From the NCBI GenBank assembly GCA_947570135.1, contig CANOTP010000003.1:200292-264291 (forward strand): a stretch of DNA of 64,000 nt. Reading direction: 5' to 3'. Source of the DNA: an uncultured Candidatus Melainabacteria bacterium (lineage in GTDB: Bacteria > Cyanobacteriota > Vampirovibrionia > Gastranaerophilales > Gastranaerophilaceae). Of this stretch, positions 15,659 through 24,902 are shown piece after piece. The number at the start of each line of letters is the position of its first letter. Position 1 is the stretch's first letter. The position numbers and the translations under genes are program-made. Below the pieces are notes generated by a model, which worked only from the letters and a program-made list of their open reading frames with translations, was not told the DNA's origin and made no database searches.

Positions 15659-16404
15659 ATGAAAAAGTACACTGTGATTGAAATTTCGGGGGGGGTAACT
15701 TTTATTGTATAGCGCGGAGCGCTTTTACATTAGCGGAAACATTAATTACCCTCGGAATTATCGGCGTGGTTGCCGCTATTACTATTCCAAACTTAATGAC
15801 AGCTTATAAAGCTCAAAGATTTCGTTCTCAGTTTCTAAAATCCTATTCAACATTACAACAGGTCGTAAAAAGAATGGTTGCCGAAGAAGTTTCTACAGAA
15901 GCATCTTCTTATGCTTCGAATACTTTTTATAAGGAGTTTCAAAAGTTTATTACAGGGTCAACCGATTGCGGTTCATATCTGCAAGGGGTGAAAGTCAGCC
16001 CTGTTTGTCATTATTCTCATAGAGAAAAAGGTTATAAGGCTTATAATAAAAAGACAGATGCTTATATTCATTACTTTGATGACGGGATTTTGGCTATGCC
16101 TGACGGGACTTCTTTGTATTTTGAAAATCATATTCAATTGGGTAATGATTCAAGCATTCGAACTCCAATGATATTTATCTCTGTTGATATAAACGGGTAT
16201 AATGTCAAGCCTAATGTCTGGGGTATAGATATGTTTACTTTTCAGCTTGTTGAAGGAGAATTATTGCCAATGGGAGCCAAAGGAACTTTTTTCACAGATG
16301 AAAATGTTTACTGTAACCCGGAAAGCTCAAATGACAAAAACGGTATAGCATGTGCCGTGAAAGCAAAAGATGATACCGAATATTTCAAACGCGTTCTAAA
16401 GTAA
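15659..16404 (+). CDS. Prepilin-like protein with frameshifted G-tract leader (copy 1)
   Basis: The ATG at 15659 follows aaagga at 8 bases. Its frame reads MKKYTVIEISGGVTFIV and stops at TAG 15710-15712. The pilin part, FTLAETLITLGIIGVVAA and onward, is in another frame and continues to 16404. One more G in the eight-G tract (15688-15695), or a -1 ribosomal slip there, would give ISGGGN followed by the pilin domain, matching the in-frame leader at 63916. No credible alternative start lies between the tract and FTLAE. The globular part has VDINGYNVKPNVWGIDMFTF, the shared motif. It may be a phase-off, programmed-frameshift or decayed gene. Confidence 0.75.
15688..15723 (+). promoter_or_regulatory. 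G-tract and downstream hairpin in prepilin leader 1
   Basis: Eight Gs at 15688-15695 are followed, 15 bases later, by the hairpin AGCGC-GGA-GCGCT (15711-15723), which includes the UAG stop of the upstream frame. The same tract position, stop and hairpin recur at 25674-25709 with identical spacing. This is a candidate slippage signal at DNA, RNA or ribosome level. Confidence 0.5.
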
Positions 16405-16420
16405 TGCGTTGCCATTATCC

Positions 16421-17224
16421 TTATATGTTTTTTAATAGCAGTAAAATCAGTTCTTTGAATTTTGATTTTACGCTGTTTGTTGTTTCAATAACTTCTTCGT
16501 GGGTAAGCTTTTTGGTTGAAACGCCTGATGCGTAGTTTGAAATACAGCTTATGCCGACAACCTTCATTCCGCAGTAGTTTGCAACGATTGCCTCGGGAAC
16601 GGTTGACATTCCTGCTGCGTCTGCTCCTAAAAATCTTGCCATTTTGATTTCGGCAGGAGTTTCGTAGCTTGGGCCTGTTGATGCGATATAAACACCCTGT
16701 CTTAGGTTTAAGTTTAACACTCTGCCTGCTGCCAGGACAAGTTTTACCAGATTTTTGTTGTAAATTTCTGACATATCGGGAAATCTTGTCCCTAATTCTT
16801 CATCATTTGCGCCTATTAGCGGATTTGTTCCCATCATATTGATGTGGTCTGTGATTACCATTAAATCTCCGGGGCGGAAACTTTTATTAATGGCACCTGC
16901 AGCATTTGTCAGGATAACTGTTTTGACCCCTAATTTTTTCATAACTTTTATCGGGTAAGTTATATCCTGCATTGAGTGACCTTCGTAAAAATGGTTTCTT
17001 CCCTGCATCATAACAACTTTTCGATTATTTATTTGAGCAAAAACAAGCTGTCCTTTATGACCTTCGACAGTTGATTTTGCAAAACCGGGGATTTTATCAT
17101 AAGGAATAGCGTATTCGCAGTATTCATCGGCTAATTCGCCAAGTCCTGAGCCAAGCACGAGACCTATTTCAGGACAAAAATTGTCCGTAAATTGTTCGAT
17201 ATAATCTAAAGTGTCTTTAATCAT
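16421..17224 (-). CDS. punA: Purine-nucleoside phosphorylase
   Basis: Phosphorolysis of purine nucleosides to base and ribose-1-phosphate; cytosolic salvage. The 267 aa fit the trimeric (PNP/MTAP) class. Motifs are GLVLGSGLGELAD (phosphate loop), GRNHFYEGHSMQDITYP, LTNAAGAIN, STGPSYETPAE, AAGMSTVPEAIVA and SCISNYASG (the purine-binding Asn). It is convergent with the frameshifted prepilin, 16 bases away. The rpoZ gene lies just upstream on the same strand, separated by a hairpin at 17256. Confidence 0.93.
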   Translation of the reverse strand: MIKDTLDYIEQFTDNFCPEIGLVLGSGLGELADEYCEYAIPYDKIPGFAKSTVEGHKGQLVFAQINNRKVVMMQGRNHFYEGHSMQDITYPIKVMKKLGVKTVILTNAAGAINKSFRPGDLMVITDHINMMGTNPLIGANDEELGTRFPDMSEIYNKNLVKLVLAAGRVLNLNLRQGVYIASTGPSYETPAEIKMARFLGADAAGMSTVPEAIVANYCGMKVVGISCISNYASGVSTKKLTHEEVIETTNSVKSKFKELILLLLKNI

Positions 17225-17255
17225 ATATTTTTACCCCTACCCCTTTATATGAAAC

Positions 17256-17288
17256 AAGGCACAAACATCCTTTAATGAGTTGTGCCTT
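17256..17288 (-). terminator. Hairpin downstream of rpoZ
   Basis: AAGGCACAA (17256-17264) pairs with TTGTGCCTT (17280-17288) around a 15-base loop, between rpoZ and punA on the minus strand. The T run is weak, so attenuation rather than full termination is possible. Confidence 0.5.
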
Positions 17289-17306
17289 ATTATAATAAAA
17301 CTTTTA

Positions 17307-17546
17307 TTAACCTACTAATCTGTTGTCATCAGCTTCTGATGCTTTAACCATTAAAGCGTGCTCAACAGGATTTTCTCTTGAATAAGTAGTTTCGTGAGTT
17401 TCTTCAAATCCAAAATCTTCTCTTGCTTTTCTTGCTTGGTTTTCGTCAACGATTTTTTTAGCAAGCTCAGCGATTTCATAAACCAATTTATATCTGTTAT
17501 CTGTGTTTTCGTTTAGGTCCCACGCTACTTTAATTATTTGATCCAT
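17307..17546 (-). CDS. rpoZ: DNA-directed RNA polymerase omega subunit
   Basis: 79 aa. The core NRYKLVYEIAELAKKIVDENQ at about residues 17-37 and NPVEHALMVKASE at about 59-71 match the two conserved blocks of omega, which wraps the beta-prime C-terminus and helps RNA polymerase assembly. The length is normal for omega. The gene stands alone between punA and glgA. Confidence 0.75.
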   Translation of the reverse strand: MDQIIKVAWDLNENTDNRYKLVYEIAELAKKIVDENQARKAREDFGFEETHETTYSRENPVEHALMVKASEADDNRLVG

Positions 17547-17746
17547 TATTTTTCCTCACATTTCTTATTATATATCTATAATATAATATAAATAATTTTT
17601 TAGCAAGTAGTGCAGGATTTATTTTCTTTCGTAAATGTATTTTGCGCTGCAGCAGGCACCTAAAATCACTCCACTTTCACCTCACTTACAAGTTTTACTG
17701 TTTTTCTTGAGTTAAATCTTGATGTTATTTATAAAGTTAAGTAGCG

Positions 17747-19195
17747 CTATTGTTTCCCCGTAATTTCGCGATACATATTCAGATATTGTTCTGAACTGCG
17801 TTTCCAAGAAAAATCAGCTTCCATAGCGGATTTTCTCATAGCGTTTAAAACGTATTTGTCTGTATATACATACAGGGCGCATTTTATGGCGTTAAGCATA
17901 TCCCAGCCGTTGTATGACCAGAACTTGAATCCGTTAGAATTATCTAAAGGATAACCTGTGACTGTATCTTCAAGTCCGCCTGTTGCGCGAACTATCGGTA
18001 ATGAACCGTAGCGCATTGCAATAAGTTGGCTTAAGCCGCAAGGTTCAAATTTTGACGGCATCAGGAAGAAATCTGAACCCGCGTAAATAAGGTTTGCAAG
18101 TTTTGAATCATAGCCTACAAAAGTTCTGATGTTCGGAGTGTTATTTGAAAGCCAGATAAACAGGTTTTCGTAATCGCTGTCACCGCTTCCCATAAACACA
18201 AAATCAGCGTTGAGGTTTTGTAATTCGTATTGCATATCGCGGATTAAGTCAATCCCTTTTTGTCCGACAAGTCTTGATACAAACCCGATTAAAGGTCTTT
18301 CGGGATTGTATTTTAATCCAAAGTATTTACATAAAGCTTTTTTGTTTTCTTCTTTAGATTGAAGGGTTTTGACATTGTAATTTTTAGCAATAGATTTATC
18401 CTTTTCAGGATCAAATACCGTGTAATCAATACCGTTAAGAATACCGCGAAGTTTGTATTGGACACCTCTTAGGGTATAATCAAGGTTTTCGCCGTATTCA
18501 GAGCCTAAGATTTCTTTTGAATAAGTCGGAGAAACTGCTACGACTCTATCAGAATACTGGATTGCACCTTTCATCCAGTTAACGCGGTTATAGTGTTCGC
18601 AGCCCCATTGGTTGTATACAATATCTTTTCTCATATTGGCAAAATCAATTACGTTATCAAACCAAATTCCCTGATATGCAAGGTTATGGATTTCAAATAC
18701 GCATTTTGTATCTTTCCAAAACTCATCAAACTTATAATTTGAGTGAAGATACATTGGAAGCATTGCGGTGTGCCAATCGTTTGCGTGGATTACATCAGCC
18801 CTAAAATTAAGCTGTTTTGCGTATTCCATAACCGCAAGCGAGAATGAGATATATCTTTCGTGTTCGTAATTCGGGTCTAAGTATTTCGGGTAAACTTCTT
18901 TAAAGCAAGAAAAATACCAGTCGTTTTTTACAAAAAATACGTTAATATTTGTTCCCGGAAGTTTTGTTATATAGAGGTTAAATTTTTGCGGAGAAGAACC
19001 GAAAGTCAACCACATCTCGGAGTTTTCAAGTTCTTTTATTCCGTATTTTTCCTTATCAATGCATCCGTGAAGCGGTGTAAATATTGCAATTTCAGCATCT
19101 TTTTCAAGGTGTTTCGGCAGACTTCCGATAACATCAGCAAGCCCTCCTGCTTTTGAAAACGGTGCAACTTCAGCAGACGCAAATAAGATTTTCAT
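17747..19195 (-). CDS. glgA: Glycogen synthase (ADP-glucose type)
   Basis: GT5 glycosyltransferase that extends alpha-1,4-glucan from ADP-glucose. The 482 aa fit the family. SKAGGLADVIGSLPK at residues 14-28 is the ADP-glucose KxGGL motif; later motifs are HANDWHTAM, EIHNLAYQG, GILNGIDYTVFDPEKD, GFVSRLVGQKG and the C-terminal PSKFEPCGLSQL. gagagga precedes the ATG. No other glg gene is adjacent. It implies glycogen storage. Confidence 0.95.
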   Translation of the reverse strand: MKILFASAEVAPFSKAGGLADVIGSLPKHLEKDAEIAIFTPLHGCIDKEKYGIKELENSEMWLTFGSSPQKFNLYITKLPGTNINVFFVKNDWYFSCFKEVYPKYLDPNYEHERYISFSLAVMEYAKQLNFRADVIHANDWHTAMLPMYLHSNYKFDEFWKDTKCVFEIHNLAYQGIWFDNVIDFANMRKDIVYNQWGCEHYNRVNWMKGAIQYSDRVVAVSPTYSKEILGSEYGENLDYTLRGVQYKLRGILNGIDYTVFDPEKDKSIAKNYNVKTLQSKEENKKALCKYFGLKYNPERPLIGFVSRLVGQKGIDLIRDMQYELQNLNADFVFMGSGDSDYENLFIWLSNNTPNIRTFVGYDSKLANLIYAGSDFFLMPSKFEPCGLSQLIAMRYGSLPIVRATGGLEDTVTGYPLDNSNGFKFWSYNGWDMLNAIKCALYVYTDKYVLNAMRKSAMEADFSWKRSSEQYLNMYREITGKQ

Positions 19196-19267
19196 TTTTC
19201 CTCTCTTTCTAAAACAAATATTTATAAAACGGATAGATAAATTTATACTTGAATTTTCTTACAGAAT

Positions 19268-22200
19268 TTAAGTGTTGTCAATATTGAGGTTAAAATTTAT
19301 TCCGTATTTTTGGATAATATAAGAGGCTTGATTCAGGCAAATTTGCGCCTGGTCAGGAGAATTTAGGTTCATTAAAACTTTGTACATATTAACTTTATGT
19401 AACATTGTAAGATATTCACTTATTCCGCCTGTTTTTTCCATTTGAATTGTTGAGTTGTTTAAGGCGCCGTAAGCGATATCAAACTTGCCTTCTGCAATAT
19501 TTAAAATACTCATAATATACCAGCCTGTGTGAACTATCGCGTTCATTCCTTTTTCTTTTGCAGATTTAATTATTTCATAAAGCATAGCAGAGGCTTTTTT
19601 ATATGTTCCGCGTTTTATGTAAGCGTATCCTATAAAAAGGTCCGTTAGGGTTTCAAGCTGGGTTGACATTGATTCGTTTGCGATAAGTTTTGCTTTATAA
19701 ATTTCCTGTGCAAATTTTTCAGGGTCGTTTTTGAATGAGTTAAATGCGTTAATTATGTAATAAAAAATTGCGCAGATATTTTCATTTGAGGTCGCGTGTG
19801 TTTTATCAAGCGCAACAGGCTGACCTTTCAGAAGGTTTTGAAGCTGAATAAATATTGAATAAGACGGCGGGAGAAAATCAAGCAGTTTATTTGCGATATC
19901 AAGAAATTCACCTACATCTTCGTTCATTGAAAGTACGACAACCGTTGCAACATAAGCAATACATTCTTTTATAAGGTATTTAAATTCTTCTTTTGTAACG
20001 ATTGAGTACGGAATAGAGTTAAGTTTTTCGGTATCAATAATGTTTAAGATATTGTATCCAATATCAAGACAATCATTGTAAGCACCGATATTAAACAGGA
20101 TTTTTACATAGATAACGGACATCAGTAAAAATGATTGGTTGAAATTCGGAGATGCAGGATCAAGAGAAGACTTATCCATAGTTGAGAGAATATTATGGGT
20201 TAAATTGAGCGCATAAATATACTCACCATGCGAGATAGAGCCCTGAATCATTCTGGTACAAAGTGCGATGTAGCTGTTATAATTTTGAGATGCTTGAAGG
20301 CTTTGCAGTGTTTTTTCAGCAAGGTATTTTGTTTTTTCGGGATTATATTCTGTCAGGTTATTTGAAATGTTTTCAAATAAAGTTGTCTTGTATGTTTCAA
20401 GTTCTTCTTTTGACCAGTTTGAAGAATATTTTTCCAAAGAATCAAGTATTTTTGTTGAGCAGTTAAGATACGTTGAGACATCTCCCATTGAAAGGCTTAT
20501 GTTTGCAAGTCTTTCCCATTCAAAAATAACTTTTTCACCGTTATTTGAAAGCTCGTAAATATATGCTTTAACAGGGTTCGGGATATTGTCCGAAAATACG
20601 TTTTCAAACAGATTTTTAGTAAGTTCGACAATCTCTTCATCTTTTCTTATTTCAAGCAGGCACCTTTTTAAGGTGTTGTAGTTTGAAAAATAAATACAAT
20701 CGTTATAAGAATAAATATAACCCATATCTGCTAGGTTTTCGGCAATTTCCTGCCATTTTGGGATGTTTAGTGCGAGAATTGTTTTTTCATCTATTCTGGT
20801 TCCCAAAAGTACAAGCAGTGTTAAAAAATCTACGGTTTCTTTGTCGTTTTTGAGGATATTTATACGTCTTTGGATAAGTTTTTCCAAACCTGACGGAACA
20901 ATGATAGTTTTCGGGTTTGTCATTACAACAGAATCGTTTGAGTACTGATAAACCCCTGATTCTATAAGATATTGGATTGCAATATCCAGAAATAAAGTAC
21001 TTCCGCAGGCGTATTTCATTATTCTTTGGAAGTAGAAATCTGTCAGAATGTTTTGATAGAAATTTATGTCAGAATTTATCATAACCTCATCAGGAGTCGC
21101 GGTTAGTGAAATTTCCGTATAGTAAGGTCTTGATAACAGGAAGTGTGCGTTTTTGTGCAGTGCAAAAGTTTTATCATAAGATATCAGATAACTTATATTC
21201 AGTTCTTCAAGATGATCAAATAACTGCTCCAACGCAAACATTGAACTTTGGTCAATTTTATCAAAGTTTTCGATATAAATAAGGGTATTTGGGATAACTT
21301 GCAGGATTGCCAAAAATATTTCAAAATAAGTATCTCGGGTTGAGTCAATATCTTCCATTGGGCGCTGATTCAGTTTTATCAGGTCTTTAACAAGCTGCTC
21401 CCCGCCGATTTTGGTGAATATTGAAAAATCGTTTGTGTCGATAAGTTTTTCTGAGATTGTGTAATTAAATACTGATGAGATTAGGTTTCTGAAAAACGAG
21501 TAAGGAGTGTATTTCATTTCATCATCACAAGTTATCGGGATTATATTTTCATAAATTCCGATTTCTTCAACGGCAGATAAAAGTTTGAGGGTGTAAGGCT
21601 GATAGATATCTTGCGCTTTCAATGCAAGTATTCCCATAGGGTTTTGCTGGAGCACCTGTACAACATAATCCAGAACATTGATACTTTCTGTTTTCATAAA
21701 CGCACAATTAATCTGGTCAAAATTTATCATATCAATATCGTAGATATCATAATCTTCAACCTTGTTTTCTTCCTGAAGAGTTTCTTTGGTCAGTTTATCC
21801 TGGTCAATAAGTGCGTTTTGTACAAATGTCGGTACTTCTGATTCATCTTCGTATTTGACTGTGTCGTTCATAAGGTTATCAGGGTTAACAAACTCTTTTA
21901 AGTCAAGCTCAAAGAATCGAATCATTTTACCGTCGACTAAAGCCGCATCTAAAGATTCCATTTTGTATTCTTGGTGGTAGTATTCGTAAAAGCTTTCATC
22001 AGTGATTACCTGGAACGCGTCAAGTGCTTTTTTGGATTTATCGGAGCTTTGGTGAATCATGTTTGCCTGGAATTTTGTATCAATATTATATGGATTTTCC
22101 TCGGCATCACGCTGCATTATTGTAAAATTACACTTAAGTGCGACTTGTTTTTTCTCCAGTAATTTTACGTTCATTTTCGTGATAATATTTATCAGTTCGA

Positions 22201-22681
22201 TTGTTGTTTGGATAGCGGAATTAGCGGAAGCTGACATTGTATAATCTTTGTTAAACCTTATGATGTAAATTTCTTTGTTAACAATTTGACGTCTGATGTT
22301 GAGGGAAGTCACGTAATTTTTTATAAGGTTATCAAGGTTTGTTTTGAATTTTTCGTAAAGTTGGTTTGACCCCAGTTTTGACTTAACAACATCGCTGTTT
22401 GGAAAATCTATTCTTAAAACGGCAAAAGATTCAGCGTTTGATTCATTTAAAACTACGCTGATTTCTGTAGAAAATCCGCATTTTACACATTGTTTGTTTT
22501 TTGCAAGGTTAATTTTGCCGCATTTTGCGCATTTTGTCACCAGAATTTTCCCGCATTTTCGGCAGGTATTTTTGGTGTTAACCGTTTTGCATTCAGGGCA
22601 AATTATCTTAAGTACCTTCTTGCAATTCGGACATACCATCGCGCTTTTATCTATTTCTGCTCCGCACTTTGGACATTCCAT
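19268..22681 (-). CDS. Large zinc-ribbon / degenerate NTPase / TPR protein
   Basis: 1137 aa, cytoplasmic. Residues 1-70 hold six CxxC pairs (3-6, 17-20, 28-31, 40-43, 51-54, 65-68), that is three zinc ribbons. About 75-270 resembles a divergent class III cyclase-like fold (FAVLRIDFPNSD opening). About 330-560 matches the layout of an AAA/STAND domain: the strand TLIYIENFDKID resembles Walker B, but the expected P-loop region reads MGILALKAQDIYQPYTL without the GxxGxGKS pattern. The remainder is helical repeat of TPR type. No Shine-Dalgarno; TATAAT lies 6 bases before the ATG. Probably a signalling scaffold. Confidence 0.65.
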   Translation of the reverse strand: MECPKCGAEIDKSAMVCPNCKKVLKIICPECKTVNTKNTCRKCGKILVTKCAKCGKINLAKNKQCVKCGFSTEISVVLNESNAESFAVLRIDFPNSDVVKSKLGSNQLYEKFKTNLDNLIKNYVTSLNIRRQIVNKEIYIIRFNKDYTMSASANSAIQTTIELINIITKMNVKLLEKKQVALKCNFTIMQRDAEENPYNIDTKFQANMIHQSSDKSKKALDAFQVITDESFYEYYHQEYKMESLDAALVDGKMIRFFELDLKEFVNPDNLMNDTVKYEDESEVPTFVQNALIDQDKLTKETLQEENKVEDYDIYDIDMINFDQINCAFMKTESINVLDYVVQVLQQNPMGILALKAQDIYQPYTLKLLSAVEEIGIYENIIPITCDDEMKYTPYSFFRNLISSVFNYTISEKLIDTNDFSIFTKIGGEQLVKDLIKLNQRPMEDIDSTRDTYFEIFLAILQVIPNTLIYIENFDKIDQSSMFALEQLFDHLEELNISYLISYDKTFALHKNAHFLLSRPYYTEISLTATPDEVMINSDINFYQNILTDFYFQRIMKYACGSTLFLDIAIQYLIESGVYQYSNDSVVMTNPKTIIVPSGLEKLIQRRINILKNDKETVDFLTLLVLLGTRIDEKTILALNIPKWQEIAENLADMGYIYSYNDCIYFSNYNTLKRCLLEIRKDEEIVELTKNLFENVFSDNIPNPVKAYIYELSNNGEKVIFEWERLANISLSMGDVSTYLNCSTKILDSLEKYSSNWSKEELETYKTTLFENISNNLTEYNPEKTKYLAEKTLQSLQASQNYNSYIALCTRMIQGSISHGEYIYALNLTHNILSTMDKSSLDPASPNFNQSFLLMSVIYVKILFNIGAYNDCLDIGYNILNIIDTEKLNSIPYSIVTKEEFKYLIKECIAYVATVVVLSMNEDVGEFLDIANKLLDFLPPSYSIFIQLQNLLKGQPVALDKTHATSNENICAIFYYIINAFNSFKNDPEKFAQEIYKAKLIANESMSTQLETLTDLFIGYAYIKRGTYKKASAMLYEIIKSAKEKGMNAIVHTGWYIMSILNIAEGKFDIAYGALNNSTIQMEKTGGISEYLTMLHKVNMYKVLMNLNSPDQAQICLNQASYIIQKYGINFNLNIDNT

Positions 22682-22738
22682 ACCCGAATTATATCATAAT
22701 ACGCGTTTTTTAAACTAATGCAAAAAGATGAAATATTG

Positions 22739-23449
22739 CTATTTTACCTCTGTACCAAGATTGTAAGGCTTATAATTGATATAATTTTTTGTTATAACAT
22801 TTTTCATAAAATTATCCATAACAAGTTTCCCGTTTGACGGTACTCTGTAGCTGAAAATATCAGCTCCGCTTTGATTTGGACCTTGAATGCCGTTTGTATC
22901 CATATAAATAAGAGCACACCTGTCGGTTGACCATTTTTGTTTTTCTCCTGTATCAAAACCGTTTTTATCCCGAACGGGAGATTCTCCTGTTACAATACAA
23001 GAACCTGTAGTGCTCATAACTATTACATAAGAAATACCGTTTGGAAGATAAATCCTTCCGTTATATTGATAAGTGTCTCCTGCTGCATACTTCCCGTCAA
23101 CCTTATAGGAGCCTTCGGGCTTGTTTGCTTTTATCGGATAATATGAACAAAACTTTTTTTCATATCCCGTACAAATATGAGAAGATTTTATAACTGATGA
23201 AAACTCTTTTGCAACTTCTTCGGTTGATTTTGAAACATCAAACAAACACAGCATATCGTCACATCCGTTGTCTGCCATATATCGTCTTATTGAGGTTTCT
23301 AACAACGCATGTCCCTGTTTTGCTTTTGCAATAAGTACTTTCTTTTGATAATTTTGCATCAATATTGGTATTGTTATTGCTGCAACGACGCCGATTATGC
23401 CTAATGTTATTAATACCTCAGCTAATGTAAAACCAATCTTAAGTTTCAT
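22739..23449 (-). CDS. Prepilin-like protein paired with a divergent regulator
   Basis: 236 aa. A very short leader (MKLKIG) is followed by FTLAEVLITLGIIGVVAA, a class III signal with Gly at -1. The mature domain has several Cys pairs and ends in the shared motif YMDTNGIQGPNQSGADIFSY. A good Shine-Dalgarno (tggaga) lies 8 bases before the ATG. It faces the HTH gene at 23562 across 112 bases that contain a perfect inverted repeat at 23475. Confidence 0.9.
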   Translation of the reverse strand: MKLKIGFTLAEVLITLGIIGVVAAITIPILMQNYQKKVLIAKAKQGHALLETSIRRYMADNGCDDMLCLFDVSKSTEEVAKEFSSVIKSSHICTGYEKKFCSYYPIKANKPEGSYKVDGKYAAGDTYQYNGRIYLPNGISYVIVMSTTGSCIVTGESPVRDKNGFDTGEKQKWSTDRCALIYMDTNGIQGPNQSGADIFSYRVPSNGKLVMDNFMKNVITKNYINYKPYNLGTEVK

Positions 23450-23474
23450 CTTATCTCTCCAAATTTTAATATAA

Positions 23475-23492
23475 TTCTTAAAATATTAAGAA
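23475..23492. promoter_or_regulatory. Inverted-repeat operator candidate
   Basis: Perfect inverted repeat TTCTTAA-AATA-TTAAGAA, 26 bases upstream of the prepilin ATG and in the region shared with the divergent HTH gene. It is AT-rich, so chance is not excluded. Confidence 0.4.
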
Positions 23493-23561
23493 AAATCTTT
23501 ATAAGTCATGATAATTATATGTTCGTTTATAAAATTTGTCAAATTTAATATAATAAAACAA

Positions 23562-23768
23562 ATGGATGTAAGAAACGAATTAAAATATATTATGGGGAAA
23601 GAGGCTGTAACCTTAACTAAAATGGCTCAATTGATGACAGAAAAAACGGGCAGAAAATATACGGTTAATACTCTTTCGGGAAAATTACTGCGTCAGTCAA
23701 TTACTCTTAGTGAAACTTGTGACTTGCTTGAAACCATAGGATATCACATAGAGTTTGTAAAAGATTAA
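23562..23768 (+). CDS. Small HTH regulator divergent from a prepilin gene
   Basis: 68 aa from the ATG at 23562, chosen over the in-frame start at 23508 because the domain begins here. It has a short helix-turn-helix (TKMAQLMTEKTGRKYTVNTL, then LSETCDLLETIGYHIEFV) of the kind found in compact phage-repressor-like proteins. It has no Shine-Dalgarno; TATAAT at 23549-23554 lies 7 bases before the ATG, suggesting a leaderless messenger. It faces the prepilin gene at 23449 and is convergent with ruvB, 9 bases away. Confidence 0.72.
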   Translation: MDVRNELKYIMGKEAVTLTKMAQLMTEKTGRKYTVNTLSGKLLRQSITLSETCDLLETIGYHIEFVKD

Positions 23769-23777
23769 TCTTATCCT

Positions 23778-24848
23778 TTAGAATAAACTTTGTTGAGAAG
23801 AATTTTGAGCTGTTTTGTAGCCTAAATGGCGGTATGTTGCAGGAGAAACTTTTCTTCCGCGCGGGGTTCGTTGTAGTAACCCAGCCTGGAGCAGAAACGG
23901 TTCGCAAACATCTTCGATTGTACGAACGTCTTCTCCTATAGCGGCGGCTATTGTTTCAACCCCGACAGGTCCTCCGTCGTATTTTTCAATAATAAGTTTT
24001 AAAAGGTTTCGGTCTGTTGTGTCAAGTCCGAATTCATCAATTTTTAAAATATCAAGTGATTCGTTGGCAACCTCTTGGGTAATTTTACCGTTATATTTAA
24101 CAAGTGCATAATCGCTGACTCGTTTTACAAGTCTGTTTGCAATACGCGGTGTTCCGCGTGAACGTCTTGCGATTGCAAGCGCGCCTTTTTCATCTATTTC
24201 TATATCTAAAATTCCTGCCGTACGTTTAATGACTTGTGATAATTCTTTATCTGTGTAAAACTCAAGTCTGTGGATAATTCCGAACCTGTCGCGCAATGGT
24301 CCTGAAAGCTCACCTGCTTTTGTTGTCGCGCCGATTAGCGTGAATTTTGGCAGCGGAACCCGAAGAGTTTTAACCGTTTGGCTTTTGCCTGTTGTCATAT
24401 CAAGGTAAAAGTCTTCCATTGCAGGATAAAGAATTTCTTCCGCCACTTTATTAAGTCTGTGGATTTCGTCAATAAACAGGATTTCTCCGCCCTGTAATGA
24501 CATTAAAATTCCGATAATATCGCGCGGACGCTCTAATGCCGGTGCAGACGTTATTTTTATTTCAACACCCATTTCCTGAGCGATAACCCCTGCCAGAGTG
24601 GTTTTCCCTAACCCCGGGGGACCGTAAAATAACAGGTGATCAAGCGGGAGTTCGCGTTTTTTTGCGGCTTGAATGGTAATTTTTAATGTCTCTTTTAAGG
24701 CTGATTGACCGATGTATGTGTCAAAAGATTTTGGGCGAATGCAGTTTTCAAAATTTTTGTCTAAATCGATTGCTTCAGGCTTTACGACAGGATTTTTTTT
24801 CTCTGCCGTTTTAACTTGAAAATCGTTGTCATCCGAAATAATACTCAT
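23778..24848 (-). CDS. ruvB: Holliday junction branch migration helicase RuvB
   Basis: AAA+ motor that drives branch migration with RuvA. The 356 aa fit the family. Walker A is [12 protein letters not shown] at about 76-87; Walker B is [11 protein letters not shown]; the arginine-finger/sensor region is [10 protein letters not shown]. The C-terminal winged helix contains [20 protein letters not shown] and [16 protein letters not shown] 40-residue N-terminal extension is present. ruvA and ruvC are not adjacent. Confidence 0.97.
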   Translation of the reverse strand: MSIISDDNDFQVKTAEKKNPVVKPEAIDLDKNFENCIRPKSFDTYIGQSALKETLKITIQAAKKRELPLDHLLFYGPPGLGKTTLAGVIAQEMGVEIKITSAPALERPRDIIGILMSLQGGEILFIDEIHRLNKVAEEILYPAMEDFYLDMTTGKSQTVKTLRVPLPKFTLIGATTKAGELSGPLRDRFGIIHRLEFYTDKELSQVIKRTAGILDIEIDEKGALAIARRSRGTPRIANRLVKRVSDYALVKYNGKITQEVANESLDILKIDEFGLDTTDRNLLKLIIEKYDGGPVGVETIAAAIGEDVRTIEDVCEPFLLQAGLLQRTPRGRKVSPATYRHLGYKTAQNSSQQSLF

Positions 24849-24902
24849 TCATCCTCCCAATGATGAAATAATAGCATAAATTCCCGTTGCGAGCAAATGT
24901 AT

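Noticed and set aside
15688..15695. G tract as a plain sequencing error
   Set aside because: Possible for this copy alone, but the second copy has an interrupted tract with the same frame state, so it was kept as a biological candidate.
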